64,000 nucleotides of DNA, from NCBI RefSeq assembly GCF_000764535.1, contig NZ_CP009572.1, positions 1 through 64,000 of the forward strand, read 5' to 3'. The notes beneath the pieces are model-generated. The model was not told the origin of the DNA. It saw only the letters and a program-made list of their open reading frames with translations, and made no database searches. The stretch is from Sphingomonas taxi. Its GTDB lineage: Bacteria > Pseudomonadota > Alphaproteobacteria > Sphingomonadales > Sphingomonadaceae. This document shows positions 7,495-17,028 of this stretch, piece by piece (positions within the stretch are counted from its first letter, which is position 1; each line of letters begins with the position of its first letter). The position numbers were made by a program, and so were the translations under genes.

Positions 7495-8738
7495 GAAGCC
7501 CTCTCGTTTGATTCAGGTCGCAAGGATATTTGGTCGACTTGCCCTGTAGTACCGCCCACGGCATCGCTTGGCTGGGCATTCAGTGACAGATATTGCGTCC
7601 GGCAATTTGTTGGAACCTCAAAGATCGCCCGTACGCTCCCTCCGCCATTACTACTGTTCGGCAGCGAAGCGCGACCGATCTCTTGCCCGCCAAGGCATGT
7701 CAAAGTCCAGTACGGCCTTGACTCTACTGGCTGGTCAATCCCTATTCCATGTGCCTCAAACACGTATCTTCCAGCAGGCAATACCTGCATCTGTTGCATT
7801 AACAGTCCACCGATACCTGACGGTGCGCTGAAATCAACCAGACCCGATCGCCGACCGTTAGGCTGAATCACAACGGTGATGCCGTCTTCGCCGCTCGGCT
7901 GCCAATCGAAAGGAGTGGGGTCCGCCAGTTGGGCGGCAAAGCGTGAATCCCGCGATCGCGTCTTGGTTACGTTTGGACGGATCGTTGCGTAATAGTCCCA
8001 CGCCGGATCGACTTGCCCCGCCTCGATCAACCGAGTGATGACAAGCGCGCGTGCCCTTACCGGCACGTCTACTCCCGCCCGCGCCAACTCCTCAAACAAC
8101 GCAGTGACCGCCTTTGGATCTTCCCCGAGGCTCGCCGCCTGTGATATGAACGGCTCGCTCCAATTTGGCTTGGCCGCCAAGGTCCGGGTTAATGCCGAGC
8201 GGATCGCTAGGTTAGCCGATGCCGATCGAAGTACCGGGAACAGCAGGTCGGCAGCAGTCCGCGACGTTCTGAGCGCGATGTCGTAGTGTCGGAGTGCTCC
8301 GGGAATGTCGTTCCGCCCGACCGCGGCCTCGATCATCCACAATTGGGTGCGAATATCACGCCGCGACAGCCGCTCTGCATAGCCTAACCACTGCTGGGCT
8401 TGATGTGTATCGCCCCTGATCTGGGCGTTCAATCCTAAAGTCGCGGCGGCCGAGACGACACTGGCGTCATTTCGCAATGCGCCGAGAGCCAGCCTGTCCG
8501 CCCGCATTCGATCCGTAATCGTCCCCTGTGACCCCGACAGCTTCTCTGCCACCAATGCAGCGATCTGGGCATTGTTGGACGCCAAGGTGTACGCTTGATC
8601 CGGCTGCGTGCCGCGAATTGTAAAGGCGATTGCGTGCGTCAACGCCAAGCCGCCGAGCAGCGATGCGACGATGGCAAGCACACCGCGTACGCCCCACTCG
8701 CCAGCGGATCGACGCGGCGAGACGGCTCGCCGCGACAT
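7491..8738 (-). CDS. Membrane-anchored TPR-like protein of the EPS operon
   Basis: A 415-aa protein with one N-terminal transmembrane helix (about residues 18-40, GVLAIVASLLGGLALTHAIAF). An alpha-helical region with tetratricopeptide-like repeats covers about 85-250, for example NAQIRGDTHQAQQWLGYAER and GALRHYDIALR. The C-terminal part (about 280-410) is probably beta-rich. No enzymatic motif was seen. It overlaps the kinase gene upstream (ATGA) and the small secreted gene downstream (GTGA). A scaffold role in polymer assembly is plausible from similar genes in exopolysaccharide operons, but specific function is unknown. Confidence 0.6.
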   Translation of the reverse strand: MSRRAVSPRRSAGEWGVRGVLAIVASLLGGLALTHAIAFTIRGTQPDQAYTLASNNAQIAALVAEKLSGSQGTITDRMRADRLALGALRNDASVVSAAATLGLNAQIRGDTHQAQQWLGYAERLSRRDIRTQLWMIEAAVGRNDIPGALRHYDIALRTSRTAADLLFPVLRSASANLAIRSALTRTLAAKPNWSEPFISQAASLGEDPKAVTALFEELARAGVDVPVRARALVITRLIEAGQVDPAWDYYATIRPNVTKTRSRDSRFAAQLADPTPFDWQPSGEDGITVVIQPNGRRSGLVDFSAPSGIGGLLMQQMQVLPAGRYVFEAHGIGIDQPVESRPYWTLTCLGGQEIGRASLPNSSNGGGSVRAIFEVPTNCRTQYLSLNAQPSDAVGGTTGQVDQISLRPESNERAS

Positions 8739-10954
8739 CAGGCGCGGCTCTGCTTAGCTTGGGCAGCCTTGTCGCGACCATAGCCATAACCGTATTCATA
8801 GCCGTAGCCGTAATGCGCTCGGCGAGCCTCGAACTTGGTCAGCACACCGCCAAAAATCCGTGCATTGGCCGAGACAAGGCGACCAAGTGCGGTTTTGACG
8901 AGGGTGGAGCGGATGCCATGCGATTCCACAGCGTAGACGACACCCTCTACGCGGCTGGCGATGAGGGGCGCGTCGGCAAGTCCCATGACCGGCGGACTGT
9001 CGATCACGACGTGATCGTAGCTTTCCAGCAGTCTCTCGATCAGCGTTGACAGGCGATTGCCGGTGAGCAGTTCCGCCGCATTAGGGGGGATTGGCCCCGC
9101 CGACATCGCCGTGAAACCTAGGTCGGCCATGTCGAAGGTCAGCGTCTCGATCTGATCTTCTCCCGCGAGGAAGTTGCTTAAGCCTCGTGCATGATCAACG
9201 CCGCCTAGATGATGAACCGAAGGCGATCGCATATCGCCGTCAACCAGAATCACTTTGCGTTGCCCCCGCGCGAGCGTGGTGGCGAGCGCAAGCGCGGTCG
9301 TCGACTTGCCTTCGGCTGGTCGTGTCGAGGTCACCGCGAAAGATCTCGGCACGCCGTGCTCGGTAGTAAAGGCAAGGTTGGTCTGAATTGCCAGATAGGC
9401 GTCGACCAAATCTGACTTGCGATCAAGTAGCGCGTCCTTTGGCGTTTCACCCTCGACCTTAGGTACAGATCCTAGCAGTGGCAGACCCAGCCGTTGCTCA
9501 ACCTCGGTGGGGTCGGCGATCGCCTCGTCCATCCGCTCAAGCGCAAAGGCGAGCCCCACGCCGATGACAGTTCCCGCGATCAGCGACAGTGCCAAGTTGA
9601 TCAGCAAGCGCGGTGACGAAGGTCGCTGAGGCACGTCCGCTTGGTCGACAACCGCTATATTGTTGACGCCTACGCCGCCCGCAACGCCGATTTCCTTAAA
9701 TCGCTGCAAGAGTCCTTCGTACAGGGCGCGGTTAGTGTCCACTTCCTGCTGGAAGATGTTATACTGAATGCTGCGACGCCGAAGGTCGAGATAGCTGCCC
9801 TTTAACTGCTCAACACGAACCTGTAGAACTCGTTCACGTTCAACCGCGCTACGATAATCAGCTTCTAGCGATCCAGTCGCACGTCGTTCCTCGGTGGATA
9901 TACTGCGGTCTAGCTGGTCAATCTGCGATTGTACGGCCTGTGCCGCAGGATAGCTTGGTTCGAATTGCGTCATCAGACGCTGATATTCGGCACGCAATTC
10001 AGCCCGGCGCTGGCGCAGTGTATTGATGGCAGGATTGCGCAACGCTTCCGTGGACGCCCCAGCACCCGTCTCGCGATAGCGCGCTTCCGCAGCGATCCGC
10101 TCGGCCGTCGCTTGGGCCAATGCCGAATTAAGCGTCCCGAGATCGTCAGCGACGATCGAACGCTCGGAGGTCGAGCCGTCGGCGCCCCGTTGACCAGGCA
10201 GGTTGATGATGCGCTCGCGGGAGGCGTAGGCGACCAGTTGGCGCTGCGACTCGTCCAGCTGCTCCTTCTGTTGCGCGAGCTGGCGCCGCAGGAGATTACG
10301 TCCGTAGGACGTCGCCTGGATCTTCCGCTCCAAATTGATCTGAATGTAGCTCTCGGCCCAGGCGTTCGCTACTTTGGCAGAGAAGGCCGGGTCGGGGCTG
10401 GTGAAACGGACTTCAACAAGACGGGACAAGCGTGCGGGCGCAACGCTCAAGTTGCCGCGCAGGATTTCACCTGCCACACGTTGGCGTACATCGCGGCCTG
10501 CAGCAGGATAACGTCCATTGACTAGTTGAAAAGCCGAATCCTTGCGATCAATGCGAAACAGAGCGTAAAAACTGGGATCGTCAATCAAGCGCAGTTGGGC
10601 TGCGACACGTTCGGAAAGTGACCGCGACCGCAGCAAGCCGTATTGCGTCTGGTAGAATTCTTGGTCGGCCAGCCCCGTCTCGCGCTCTACGCCCTGGAAG
10701 TTGGTGACTTGGCTGGATTCACGTGCAATTTCGATCGTAGCCGTAGCTGTGTACTTAGGCGTCATCAGCAACGTGCCAACTATCCCAAGCAGGAACATAG
10801 CCGCGATGGCGCCGAGAATGACGTAACGCCGGCGAAAAGCCATCCGCAAATACTGTCGGATCGGCGGAAGCTGGTTGGCTGAGCTGGCCGTCTGATCAGC
10901 GGGCGGTACCGCCATAGACACACCGGCGCCAAGGTTTGATGTCAACACGTTCAT
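8738..10954 (-). CDS. Polysaccharide co-polymerase / BY-kinase (Wzc/GumC-ExoP type)
   Basis: A 738-aa inner-membrane protein controlling chain length and export. A Wzz domain begins with helix 1 near residue 45 (YVILGAIAAMFLLGIVGTL). A large periplasmic coiled-coil region covers about 200-400, and a second helix lies near 450-470. The cytoplasmic bacterial tyrosine-kinase domain has Walker A (STRPAEGKSTT, about 543-553), Walker A' (VILVDGDM, about 569-576) and Walker B (HVVIDSPP, about 648-655). The C-terminus has a tyrosine cluster, YGYGYEYGYGYG, the autophosphorylation tail. I chose ATG 10954 because AGAGG sits 8 bases ahead; a GTG at 10963 is too close. It follows the Wza-like gene in one leftward operon. 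Confidence 0.93.
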   Translation of the reverse strand: MNVLTSNLGAGVSMAVPPADQTASSANQLPPIRQYLRMAFRRRYVILGAIAAMFLLGIVGTLLMTPKYTATATIEIARESSQVTNFQGVERETGLADQEFYQTQYGLLRSRSLSERVAAQLRLIDDPSFYALFRIDRKDSAFQLVNGRYPAAGRDVRQRVAGEILRGNLSVAPARLSRLVEVRFTSPDPAFSAKVANAWAESYIQINLERKIQATSYGRNLLRRQLAQQKEQLDESQRQLVAYASRERIINLPGQRGADGSTSERSIVADDLGTLNSALAQATAERIAAEARYRETGAGASTEALRNPAINTLRQRRAELRAEYQRLMTQFEPSYPAAQAVQSQIDQLDRSISTEERRATGSLEADYRSAVERERVLQVRVEQLKGSYLDLRRRSIQYNIFQQEVDTNRALYEGLLQRFKEIGVAGGVGVNNIAVVDQADVPQRPSSPRLLINLALSLIAGTVIGVGLAFALERMDEAIADPTEVEQRLGLPLLGSVPKVEGETPKDALLDRKSDLVDAYLAIQTNLAFTTEHGVPRSFAVTSTRPAEGKSTTALALATTLARGQRKVILVDGDMRSPSVHHLGGVDHARGLSNFLAGEDQIETLTFDMADLGFTAMSAGPIPPNAAELLTGNRLSTLIERLLESYDHVVIDSPPVMGLADAPLIASRVEGVVYAVESHGIRSTLVKTALGRLVSANARIFGGVLTKFEARRAHYGYGYEYGYGYGRDKAAQAKQSRA

Positions 10955-10965
10955 ACCGGGCACCT

Positions 10966-11691
10966 CTACTGCAGAATCGCAATTAACGGTGCCGCGATCA
11001 ACGGCGACAGCGAGACCAAGTCGCGGAACAGGCGACGCTGCGGTGAATCACCGACGATGACGATGTCGTTCGCGAATACGGGTGGGTCATCATAGGCGCC
11101 CTGGCGGATGGCCTCAATATTATACAGCCCCGCCATTCGGCGGCCGTCCACAGTACGCAGAATCACAACGTCATCTTGCCGTGCAAATTCCGATAAGCCG
11201 CGTGCCGACGCGATTACCCGTAACAAAGTCATTTGATTGGTCACAGGATAGAGGCCGGGTTCCACCACCTGCCCGTCTACCGTGACCACCTGGCTCACAG
11301 AACTCTTAATGTTGACGATTACCTCCGGCTTGCGCACACCTCGAGCATGCAGCGCCGTTTCGATGGTCCGCGCCAGTTCTTCGGCGGTACGACCTCGCGC
11401 GTCCACCGTTCCAACAAGTGGCATTGCAATGCGGCCACTCGCGTCGACCTGCATTTCCCGGTTGAGATCGGGAACGTTGAAGACGTCGACTTGAATGGTG
11501 TCGAGCGGGCCGATTAGGGCCGGTCGGTCGCCAGCCGTCAAATCGCCGCGGACAGGCGGAGGAAGCTCCCTGCTACCCTCCACTACCGTCAGCCGATCAG
11601 TCGATACAAGTGGCTGCCGCCCGGCGCATCCGGACAAGGCAGCGACCATCGCCAAGGCAATACAAAGCTTACGCATGCGCGTCAGGGGCAT
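10966..11691 (-). CDS. Outer-membrane polysaccharide export lipoprotein (Wza/GumB-like)
   Basis: A 241-aa export lipoprotein with a signal peptide and lipobox AALSGC (lipidated Cys near residue 22). A Poly_export domain (about 55-130: IGPLDTIQVDVFNVPDLN, GRIAMPLVGTV) and one SLBB domain (about 145-220: VTVDGQVVEPGLYPV, YNIEAI) follow. The family forms the outer-membrane export channel and docks to the Wzc-like protein encoded just downstream. Length is closer to GumB/short Wza homologues than to E. coli Wza (about 380 aa). Start is uncertain: GTG 11727, ATG 11691 and ATG 11676 are all in frame and none has a strong ribosome site. Confidence 0.9.
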   Translation of the reverse strand: MPLTRMRKLCIALAMVAALSGCAGRQPLVSTDRLTVVEGSRELPPPVRGDLTAGDRPALIGPLDTIQVDVFNVPDLNREMQVDASGRIAMPLVGTVDARGRTAEELARTIETALHARGVRKPEVIVNIKSSVSQVVTVDGQVVEPGLYPVTNQMTLLRVIASARGLSEFARQDDVVILRTVDGRRMAGLYNIEAIRQGAYDDPPVFANDIVIVGDSPQRRLFRDLVSLSPLIAAPLIAILQ

Positions 11692-11750
11692 CCACAAAAA
11701 TCCAGGAGGAGGTCGGTCTATACGCACTCGTCATCAACGGGTAAAGTCGA

Positions 11751-13091
11751 TCACTTCGCTGTATCCCAGCGTCCGCTCAGCCATACCCCCGACAGCGCAA
11801 CGATCGCCATGATCATTGGCGTACGAGCGGGGTAGTCGGTAATGCTGGCCACCAGCACTAGTAGCAAAATCGCCGACCCTAATTGCTCGACGGACGCTTT
11901 CTTGCGCCACGCCCTCACGCTGGCAAACGCCCACCAGAGGAGCGCAGCCCCGAGCAGTAGACCGCTGGCCAAACCGCCGTCGAGGATGACTTCCAGATAA
12001 TCGTTGTGGGCGTGGTTGAAGTAGGATGGCTTCAGCAATTCGAAAGGCTCGAACATCCTGAAGATTGGATCGAAGCCGCCGAACCCCGCACCGATCGGGA
12101 AATAGGCCCGAATCATGGCGAGCACCGTGGGCAGCCCCCGTGCGCGCATGTCTTGGGCGGCGTCGAGGGCGAACGCGCGATCGATCGACGCGGCGCGATC
12201 AGCCACGACGCTCAGCAGAACGAATAGGCCAACGATCGAGACGAGACCGATCAGAACGAGAGGCCACAGCCAGCGCGGCGCCCGGTGCAAGGTGCGCCGA
12301 AGCCTTTTACGGGCGAGCGGCACCGCGGTTGCCAAGGCGATTACGCCAAGCAGCATCCCCGCCCGCGATCCGGTAGCCAGGATAGTGAGCACAAAGAGCA
12401 GCACCATTCCCAAGGCAACGGGGAGTCGCCAACGCTTGCCGCCCGACAATGCCCAGACCGGCGCGACGAGGCATCCGATCGCCAGAAATAGTGCGAAGTG
12501 GTTCCGATTTGCGAACCCCCCGTTCACGTCCCCCGGCGTGTCGTTGATCAGCGGGTGATCGAACCCGACGCCGGTGAACTGCAGTAACCCGATCAGGGTC
12601 GACGCGATTACCAAAGCCAGCAGAACGCCCACTGACCAATCCTCTTCCGATTTCCGCAATCCGATCGCGAGAAGCAATATCGTAAAGGGCACGACAAGCG
12701 AGGACACCGCGTTGAGCGCTGCGCTCGGGACGATCGCAATCGGCCGCCACGGTTGAGCTTCGCCAGCGATTTTCGCCGGAAGGGTCAGAATCGACCGATT
12801 TGGCAACGCTTCCCAAAGGTTCGGTGGAAGAGGAATGAGTTGCACGCTCACTAGTAGCGACGCGGCAAAAAGGATCATGATCGGCGCTGGCGCGCGACGC
12901 CAGTTGGGCCTCTCGGCCCAGATAGCGGCGAAGACCAAAATCGCCCACGCCGCGCCGCGTACGACCACCTGCCCAAACACGTCGGCGCGTGACGCCCCGC
13001 CGCCCACCCAAAGGACCACGAACATCAGGCAGAGCAAGACGAAGGCGAGGCTGGGCTTCGGAAAAGAGCGGTAGGACTGGTCGGCTGGCAT
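11751..13091 (-). CDS. O-antigen ligase/polymerase-like membrane protein (Wzy candidate)
   Basis: A 446-aa protein with about 11-12 predicted transmembrane helices and a long periplasmic loop around residues 290-370 ending in YFNHAHNDYLEVILDGG. The H-x-H-N-x-x-L/Y-x-x-x-x-x-G signature is characteristic of the Wzy_C (O-antigen ligase/polymerase) family, in which this loop carries the active residues. In a Wzx/Wzc/Wza cluster it most likely polymerises repeat units in the periplasm. A second, unrelated polymerase-like gene lies at 24203-25168, so this one might instead transfer the polymer to an acceptor. It ends 59 bp upstream of the Wza-like gene and is in the same operon direction. Confidence 0.85.
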   Translation of the reverse strand: MPADQSYRSFPKPSLAFVLLCLMFVVLWVGGGASRADVFGQVVVRGAAWAILVFAAIWAERPNWRRAPAPIMILFAASLLVSVQLIPLPPNLWEALPNRSILTLPAKIAGEAQPWRPIAIVPSAALNAVSSLVVPFTILLLAIGLRKSEEDWSVGVLLALVIASTLIGLLQFTGVGFDHPLINDTPGDVNGGFANRNHFALFLAIGCLVAPVWALSGGKRWRLPVALGMVLLFVLTILATGSRAGMLLGVIALATAVPLARKRLRRTLHRAPRWLWPLVLIGLVSIVGLFVLLSVVADRAASIDRAFALDAAQDMRARGLPTVLAMIRAYFPIGAGFGGFDPIFRMFEPFELLKPSYFNHAHNDYLEVILDGGLASGLLLGAALLWWAFASVRAWRKKASVEQLGSAILLLVLVASITDYPARTPMIMAIVALSGVWLSGRWDTAK

Positions 13092-13154
13092 GATGCCCCG
13101 TGTAGGCGATGTGCGGGGTGAACGGAACCGCAGATCGGTGGATTGCCATGACGA

Positions 13155-14477
13155 TCAACGCGGTTCGGCTTCCTTTCGCCGACCCAGCAGGAGGAGGGTC
13201 GCGACCTGAAAGGCGGACACGAGCGGGATCGACGCGGTGAGCCCGACCAGACCAAACCTCCATACCAGCAACAGGCCGAGAGTAAGCTTGATGACGAGGG
13301 TGCCCCCTCCCATGATCGCCAGACTGGCAAAGTCCCGTGTTACAATCTGACGTTGCGAATACAACATCGCCAAGAGGTAGAAGGGTAGCTGCCAGATCAT
13401 GACTCCGAGGAGCGTTGCCACCACCTTCGTATCTGCGCCAGAAAACGAACCACGTTGGAAGAGAAGGCGAACAATCGGTTCGGACAAGCCCGAGACAAAC
13501 AGCGCGGCCGCCCCGCCGACGACACCGAGCAACAAGCTCCAGCGCGCGATGAACCGTTTCAACTCCTGGGGTGCAGCGTGCGACATTGACGCCAACGCGG
13601 GCAGCAATACGCGTGGCACGGCCAGTGCGAGGAGCGTCAGCAGCACTCCTTGCGCGCGCAAAGTATAGCTAAATCGGGAAAGCGATCCGGTAGGCAATTG
13701 CGCCGCGATGACCTGATCGACAATGTTGGTGGCGGATTGCAATAGTTGGACGCCCGCCATGACCAGAAATGCGGATCGGAACTGCCGCCAGGCGGCGTTC
13801 TGCAGGCTGGCCGTCGGGCGATCAAGGTTGCCGCTACGCGCTAGCGAGACGAGGGTTGCTATCAGTTGAAGGGTGAACCCCGCCACGGTCGAGAGGACCA
13901 ATACTCGGATCGATACCGGGAACAGCAGCAGCGCAATCAGAATCGTTAGCGCCGGCAGGCCTTCGTAGAGGCTGTTGACGTGGAGATTGCGCGCCATGAG
14001 GCACGAGGAACCATATTGGGCCACGAAGAGCAGCGGGACCATGAGCCACAGCTGTGGCAGTGCGTCGCGAGCGTAGCCGACCGCTTCGGCGCCGAGTCCC
14101 GATGCGCCCGCCGTTATGTAACCGTACAGTCCAAGCCAGCTGAGCAGGCCGGCGACGATCCCCACGACCGTAGCGAACATCATGAACTCGGCCCGGAAAT
14201 GCGCCGCCGCCTCAGGCGATCGGCGTTCGAGCGTGATGAGATGCGGGATTAGAATCGCCGAGATAGTGCTGAACCACATCGACGCGGGCGTGGAGAGGAT
14301 GTTGAATAGGAACAGATAGGCATCGAGCGCCGCACCGGTGCCGAACCTAGCCGCCACCACCATTTCCTTCAGCAGCCCAGCTACCTTGGCAAGGCCAGCA
14401 AGCAGGATCACCACTCCGAAGGTCCGGAGCGTAATCGATCGAGTCAGTAGGTGTTTCGCTGTGGCCAGCACGGGCAT
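13155..14477 (-). CDS. Repeat-unit flippase, MurJ/MviN-like (Wzx candidate)
   Basis: A 440-aa multidrug/oligosaccharidyl-lipid flippase with 12-14 hydrophobic segments. It begins with the typical KVAGLLKEMVVAARFGTG, followed by DAYLFLFNILSTPA, matching the MurJ/MviN branch rather than classical Wzx (PST). Family proteins flip undecaprenyl-diphosphate-linked sugars across the inner membrane. In this context it is likely to flip the exopolysaccharide repeat unit rather than lipid II, since it sits between polymerase and epimerase genes. It is transcribed leftwards, 63 bp upstream of the polymerase gene. Confidence 0.85.
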   Translation of the reverse strand: MPVLATAKHLLTRSITLRTFGVVILLAGLAKVAGLLKEMVVAARFGTGAALDAYLFLFNILSTPASMWFSTISAILIPHLITLERRSPEAAAHFRAEFMMFATVVGIVAGLLSWLGLYGYITAGASGLGAEAVGYARDALPQLWLMVPLLFVAQYGSSCLMARNLHVNSLYEGLPALTILIALLLFPVSIRVLVLSTVAGFTLQLIATLVSLARSGNLDRPTASLQNAAWRQFRSAFLVMAGVQLLQSATNIVDQVIAAQLPTGSLSRFSYTLRAQGVLLTLLALAVPRVLLPALASMSHAAPQELKRFIARWSLLLGVVGGAAALFVSGLSEPIVRLLFQRGSFSGADTKVVATLLGVMIWQLPFYLLAMLYSQRQIVTRDFASLAIMGGGTLVIKLTLGLLLVWRFGLVGLTASIPLVSAFQVATLLLLGRRKEAEPR

Positions 14478-14544
14478 CTCAAAAGGAATGAAAGGCGGGA
14501 TAATGATCGCGTCGCTCCTACCGGATCGACGCGATTGGTTCTAA

Positions 14545-15573
14545 TCACCCTTCGAGGCCGCTGTCGCCGCGGTAATGATCGCAATACCAGGCGACGAACG
14601 CCGCTACGCCCTCCTCAACCGATGTCGTAGGCACATAGCCTGTAAGGCGACGGAGCAGCTCAGGCGACGCCTCCGTAGCTGGGACATCGCCCTGTTGCAT
14701 CGGCAGCATGTTCTTGCGCGCGGTGCGATTAAGAGCCGTCTCGAGCGCGCCGATATAATCCATCAGCGGCGTCGGCTTGCCTCCGCCAATATTGACGATC
14801 CGAAACGGTGCCACCGGCGAGAGGCTGTCGCCCTCGACCGGCTCCTTGCCGGGGATTGCAGCGGAGAGATGGACGATCGATGCAGCCAGATCTTCGACAT
14901 AGGTGAAGTCGCGCACCATCTCGCCGTTATTAAAGACATCGATCGGTTCGTCGGCGAGGATCGCCTTAGCGAACTTGAACAGAGCCATGTCGGGCCGGCC
15001 CCACGGACCATAGACTGTGAAGAACCGGAAGAATGTCATCGGCGTACCGTAGAGATGGCTGTAGCTGTGCCCCATCAACTCGGTTGCGCCCTTGGTCGCG
15101 GCGTAAAGACTAATCGGCGTTTGTGTCCGCTGGCGCTCATCGAACGGCATCTCGCGATTGGCGCCATAGACGGAACTCGTCGATGCGGCCAAAAAATGCC
15201 GGACTGGGTGACGACGCGCCAGCTCGAGCAGGTTATAGGTACCGATCAGGTTGGTCGAGATGTAGCTCTCGGGGTGGTCGATCGAGTAGCGCACGCCCGC
15301 TTGGGCGGCGAGGTGGATGACGACGTCAGGCGCGAATGCACGCCACGCATCGCCGACTGCCTGGACATCCTCGATCGAGATTCGCGCAACGCTGAAATTG
15401 GGGTAATTCTCCAGGATGTCGTTGCGACGCTCCTTCAGCGCGACATCATAATAATCACTGAAATTGTCGATGCCGAGCACCCTGGCACCCTGCTGGAGCA
15501 GCCGGCTGGCGGTGTGGAATCCGATGAACCCGGCCGTGCCCGTGATCAGCACGCGTGGTGGTTGGTCGGCCAT
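14545..15573 (-). CDS. NAD-dependent epimerase, UDP-glucuronate 4-epimerase-like
   Basis: A 342-aa extended short-chain dehydrogenase. It has the Rossmann motif GTAGFIG near residue 10, catalytic Ser/Thr in AASTSSVYG, and Tyr-Lys in LYAATKG. The segment IDNFSDYYDVALKERR is typical of UDP-glucuronate 4-epimerases (LpsL/Cap1J group), which convert UDP-GlcA to UDP-GalA. The start ATG at 15573 is preceded by GAGGAACAGAA; the longer frame to 15639 lacks a better site. UDP-GlcA would be supplied by Ugd at 32315-33616. It opens the leftward operon and is divergent from the dehydrogenase at 15748. Confidence 0.88.
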   Translation of the reverse strand: MADQPPRVLITGTAGFIGFHTASRLLQQGARVLGIDNFSDYYDVALKERRNDILENYPNFSVARISIEDVQAVGDAWRAFAPDVVIHLAAQAGVRYSIDHPESYISTNLIGTYNLLELARRHPVRHFLAASTSSVYGANREMPFDERQRTQTPISLYAATKGATELMGHSYSHLYGTPMTFFRFFTVYGPWGRPDMALFKFAKAILADEPIDVFNNGEMVRDFTYVEDLAASIVHLSAAIPGKEPVEGDSLSPVAPFRIVNIGGGKPTPLMDYIGALETALNRTARKNMLPMQQGDVPATEASPELLRRLTGYVPTTSVEEGVAAFVAWYCDHYRGDSGLEG

Positions 15574-15747
15574 TTCTGTTCCTCGGTGATGGAAGGATCG
15601 ATTGGAGGAGGTCTCTAGACCGAACCGATCAAGCGTCAATGGAGCAGGTCGACCCGATTGCCGTCGTTACCTGGCGTCGTCGGCGATTGGGTTGCCGATC
15701 GACGGTAATATACCTACACGGGCGGCCTTTCCAAAAACGGTCCGACG

Positions 15748-17028
15748 ATGGAGTTGAGGTTGATGACGCGCGACAAGCAGACGGTGATTGTCGTCGGGCT
15801 AGGCTACGTAGGACTTCCGCTAGCTGTAGCGCTGTGCCGGACGACTGAATGCTGGGGTCTCGACATCGATACCAAGCGCATCGCCGAGTTGAAGGACGGT
15901 TGGGACCGGACCGGCGAGATCGACAGCGAGCGACTGGGCGCGTCCGGCCTAATCCTGACCGACGATCCCGCCGCATGCCCGCCCGCCGACGTCTACATCG
16001 TCACCGTCCCCACTCCGGTCGATACAAACAACCAGCCCGACCTGTCGATCGTCATGGCCGCGACGCGGACGGTCGCCGGCATGATCGATTCCGCACGGCA
16101 ACCGGTCGTCATCTTTGAAAGCACCGTCTATCCGGGGGTCACCGAAGATTTGTGCGGACCGGAGATCGAGCGGCTGTCAGGGCTGAAGGCCGGACAGGAC
16201 TTCTTCCTTGGCTACTCGCCCGAGCGGATCAATCCGGGCGACCGTGAGCATACGATCGATCGTATCACGAAGGTCGTGTCGGGGCAGGACGCGTCGACGC
16301 TTGACCGCGTTGCCGCGCTGTACGAGGGTGTGACCAGCGGCGGTGTTTACCGCGCGGCTTCGATCAAGGCGGCTGAAGCAGCCAAGGTGATCGAGAACGC
16401 ACAACGTGACATCAACATCGCGTTCGTCAACGAGATCACGCAGATCTTCGGCAAGCTCGACCTATCCGTATGGGACGTCCTTGATGCGGCGCGCACCAAG
16501 TGGAACTTCCTACCGTTCCAGCCTGGCCTGGTCGGTGGCCACTGCATTGGCGTCGACCCTTATTACCTGAGTCATCTCGCGACAACCTTGGGCAAGGATC
16601 CGCAGGTCATTCTGGCCGGCCGCAATACCAACGACGCGATGGCGCATTGGATCGCCGCACAGGCGTTGGGTGAGACGAAGCCCGCATCCATCCTGGTGCT
16701 GGGACTGACCTTCAAGGAGGACGTTCCTGACCTGCGCAATTCAAAGGTCGCCGACTTGGTGACGGTACTGGCTGCCGACACCCAAGTGACGGTCCACGAC
16801 CCACTGGCCGACGCGGCGGAAGCGGCCCACGAGTACGGACTAACGCTCGACGCGGAGGCATTGAACGGGCGCTACGACCTGGTCGTGCTCGCGGTCCCTC
16901 ACACCCACTACAAGGATCGAGCAGCCTCGCTCGGCGACCTGGTTGGGCCGAAAGGTCGTTTCTTCGACTTGAAGCGGGTCGTGCCAATACTGCGAGAGCA
17001 GCTTGGTGACCGTTACGTCACAATCTGA
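15748..17028 (+). CDS. UDP-sugar 6-dehydrogenase (TviB/WbpO-like)
   Basis: A 426-aa nucleotide-sugar dehydrogenase. The N-terminal NAD-binding motif is VGLGYVGLP, the substrate domain includes FESTVYPG and YSPERINPGD, and the catalytic cysteine sits in GGHCIGVDPYY (about residue 262). The TviB/WbpO/WbpA branch oxidises UDP-GlcNAc or UDP-GalNAc to the uronic acid; the SPERINPGD motif separates it from UDP-glucose dehydrogenases such as the one at 32315. The product could enter the polymer or be amidated. An ATG at 15763 is an alternative start. The coding end overlaps the next gene's start. Confidence 0.88.
   Translation: MELRLMTRDKQTVIVVGLGYVGLPLAVALCRTTECWGLDIDTKRIAELKDGWDRTGEIDSERLGASGLILTDDPAACPPADVYIVTVPTPVDTNNQPDLSIVMAATRTVAGMIDSARQPVVIFESTVYPGVTEDLCGPEIERLSGLKAGQDFFLGYSPERINPGDREHTIDRITKVVSGQDASTLDRVAALYEGVTSGGVYRAASIKAAEAAKVIENAQRDINIAFVNEITQIFGKLDLSVWDVLDAARTKWNFLPFQPGLVGGHCIGVDPYYLSHLATTLGKDPQVILAGRNTNDAMAHWIAAQALGETKPASILVLGLTFKEDVPDLRNSKVADLVTVLAADTQVTVHDPLADAAEAAHEYGLTLDAEALNGRYDLVVLAVPHTHYKDRAASLGDLVGPKGRFFDLKRVVPILREQLGDRYVTI

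Noticed and set aside
12307..13263. Second reverse-strand frame overlapping the polymerase and flippase genes
   Set aside because: It is a frame-shifted shadow of two genes with convincing membrane topology and motifs, and has Arg-rich random composition.
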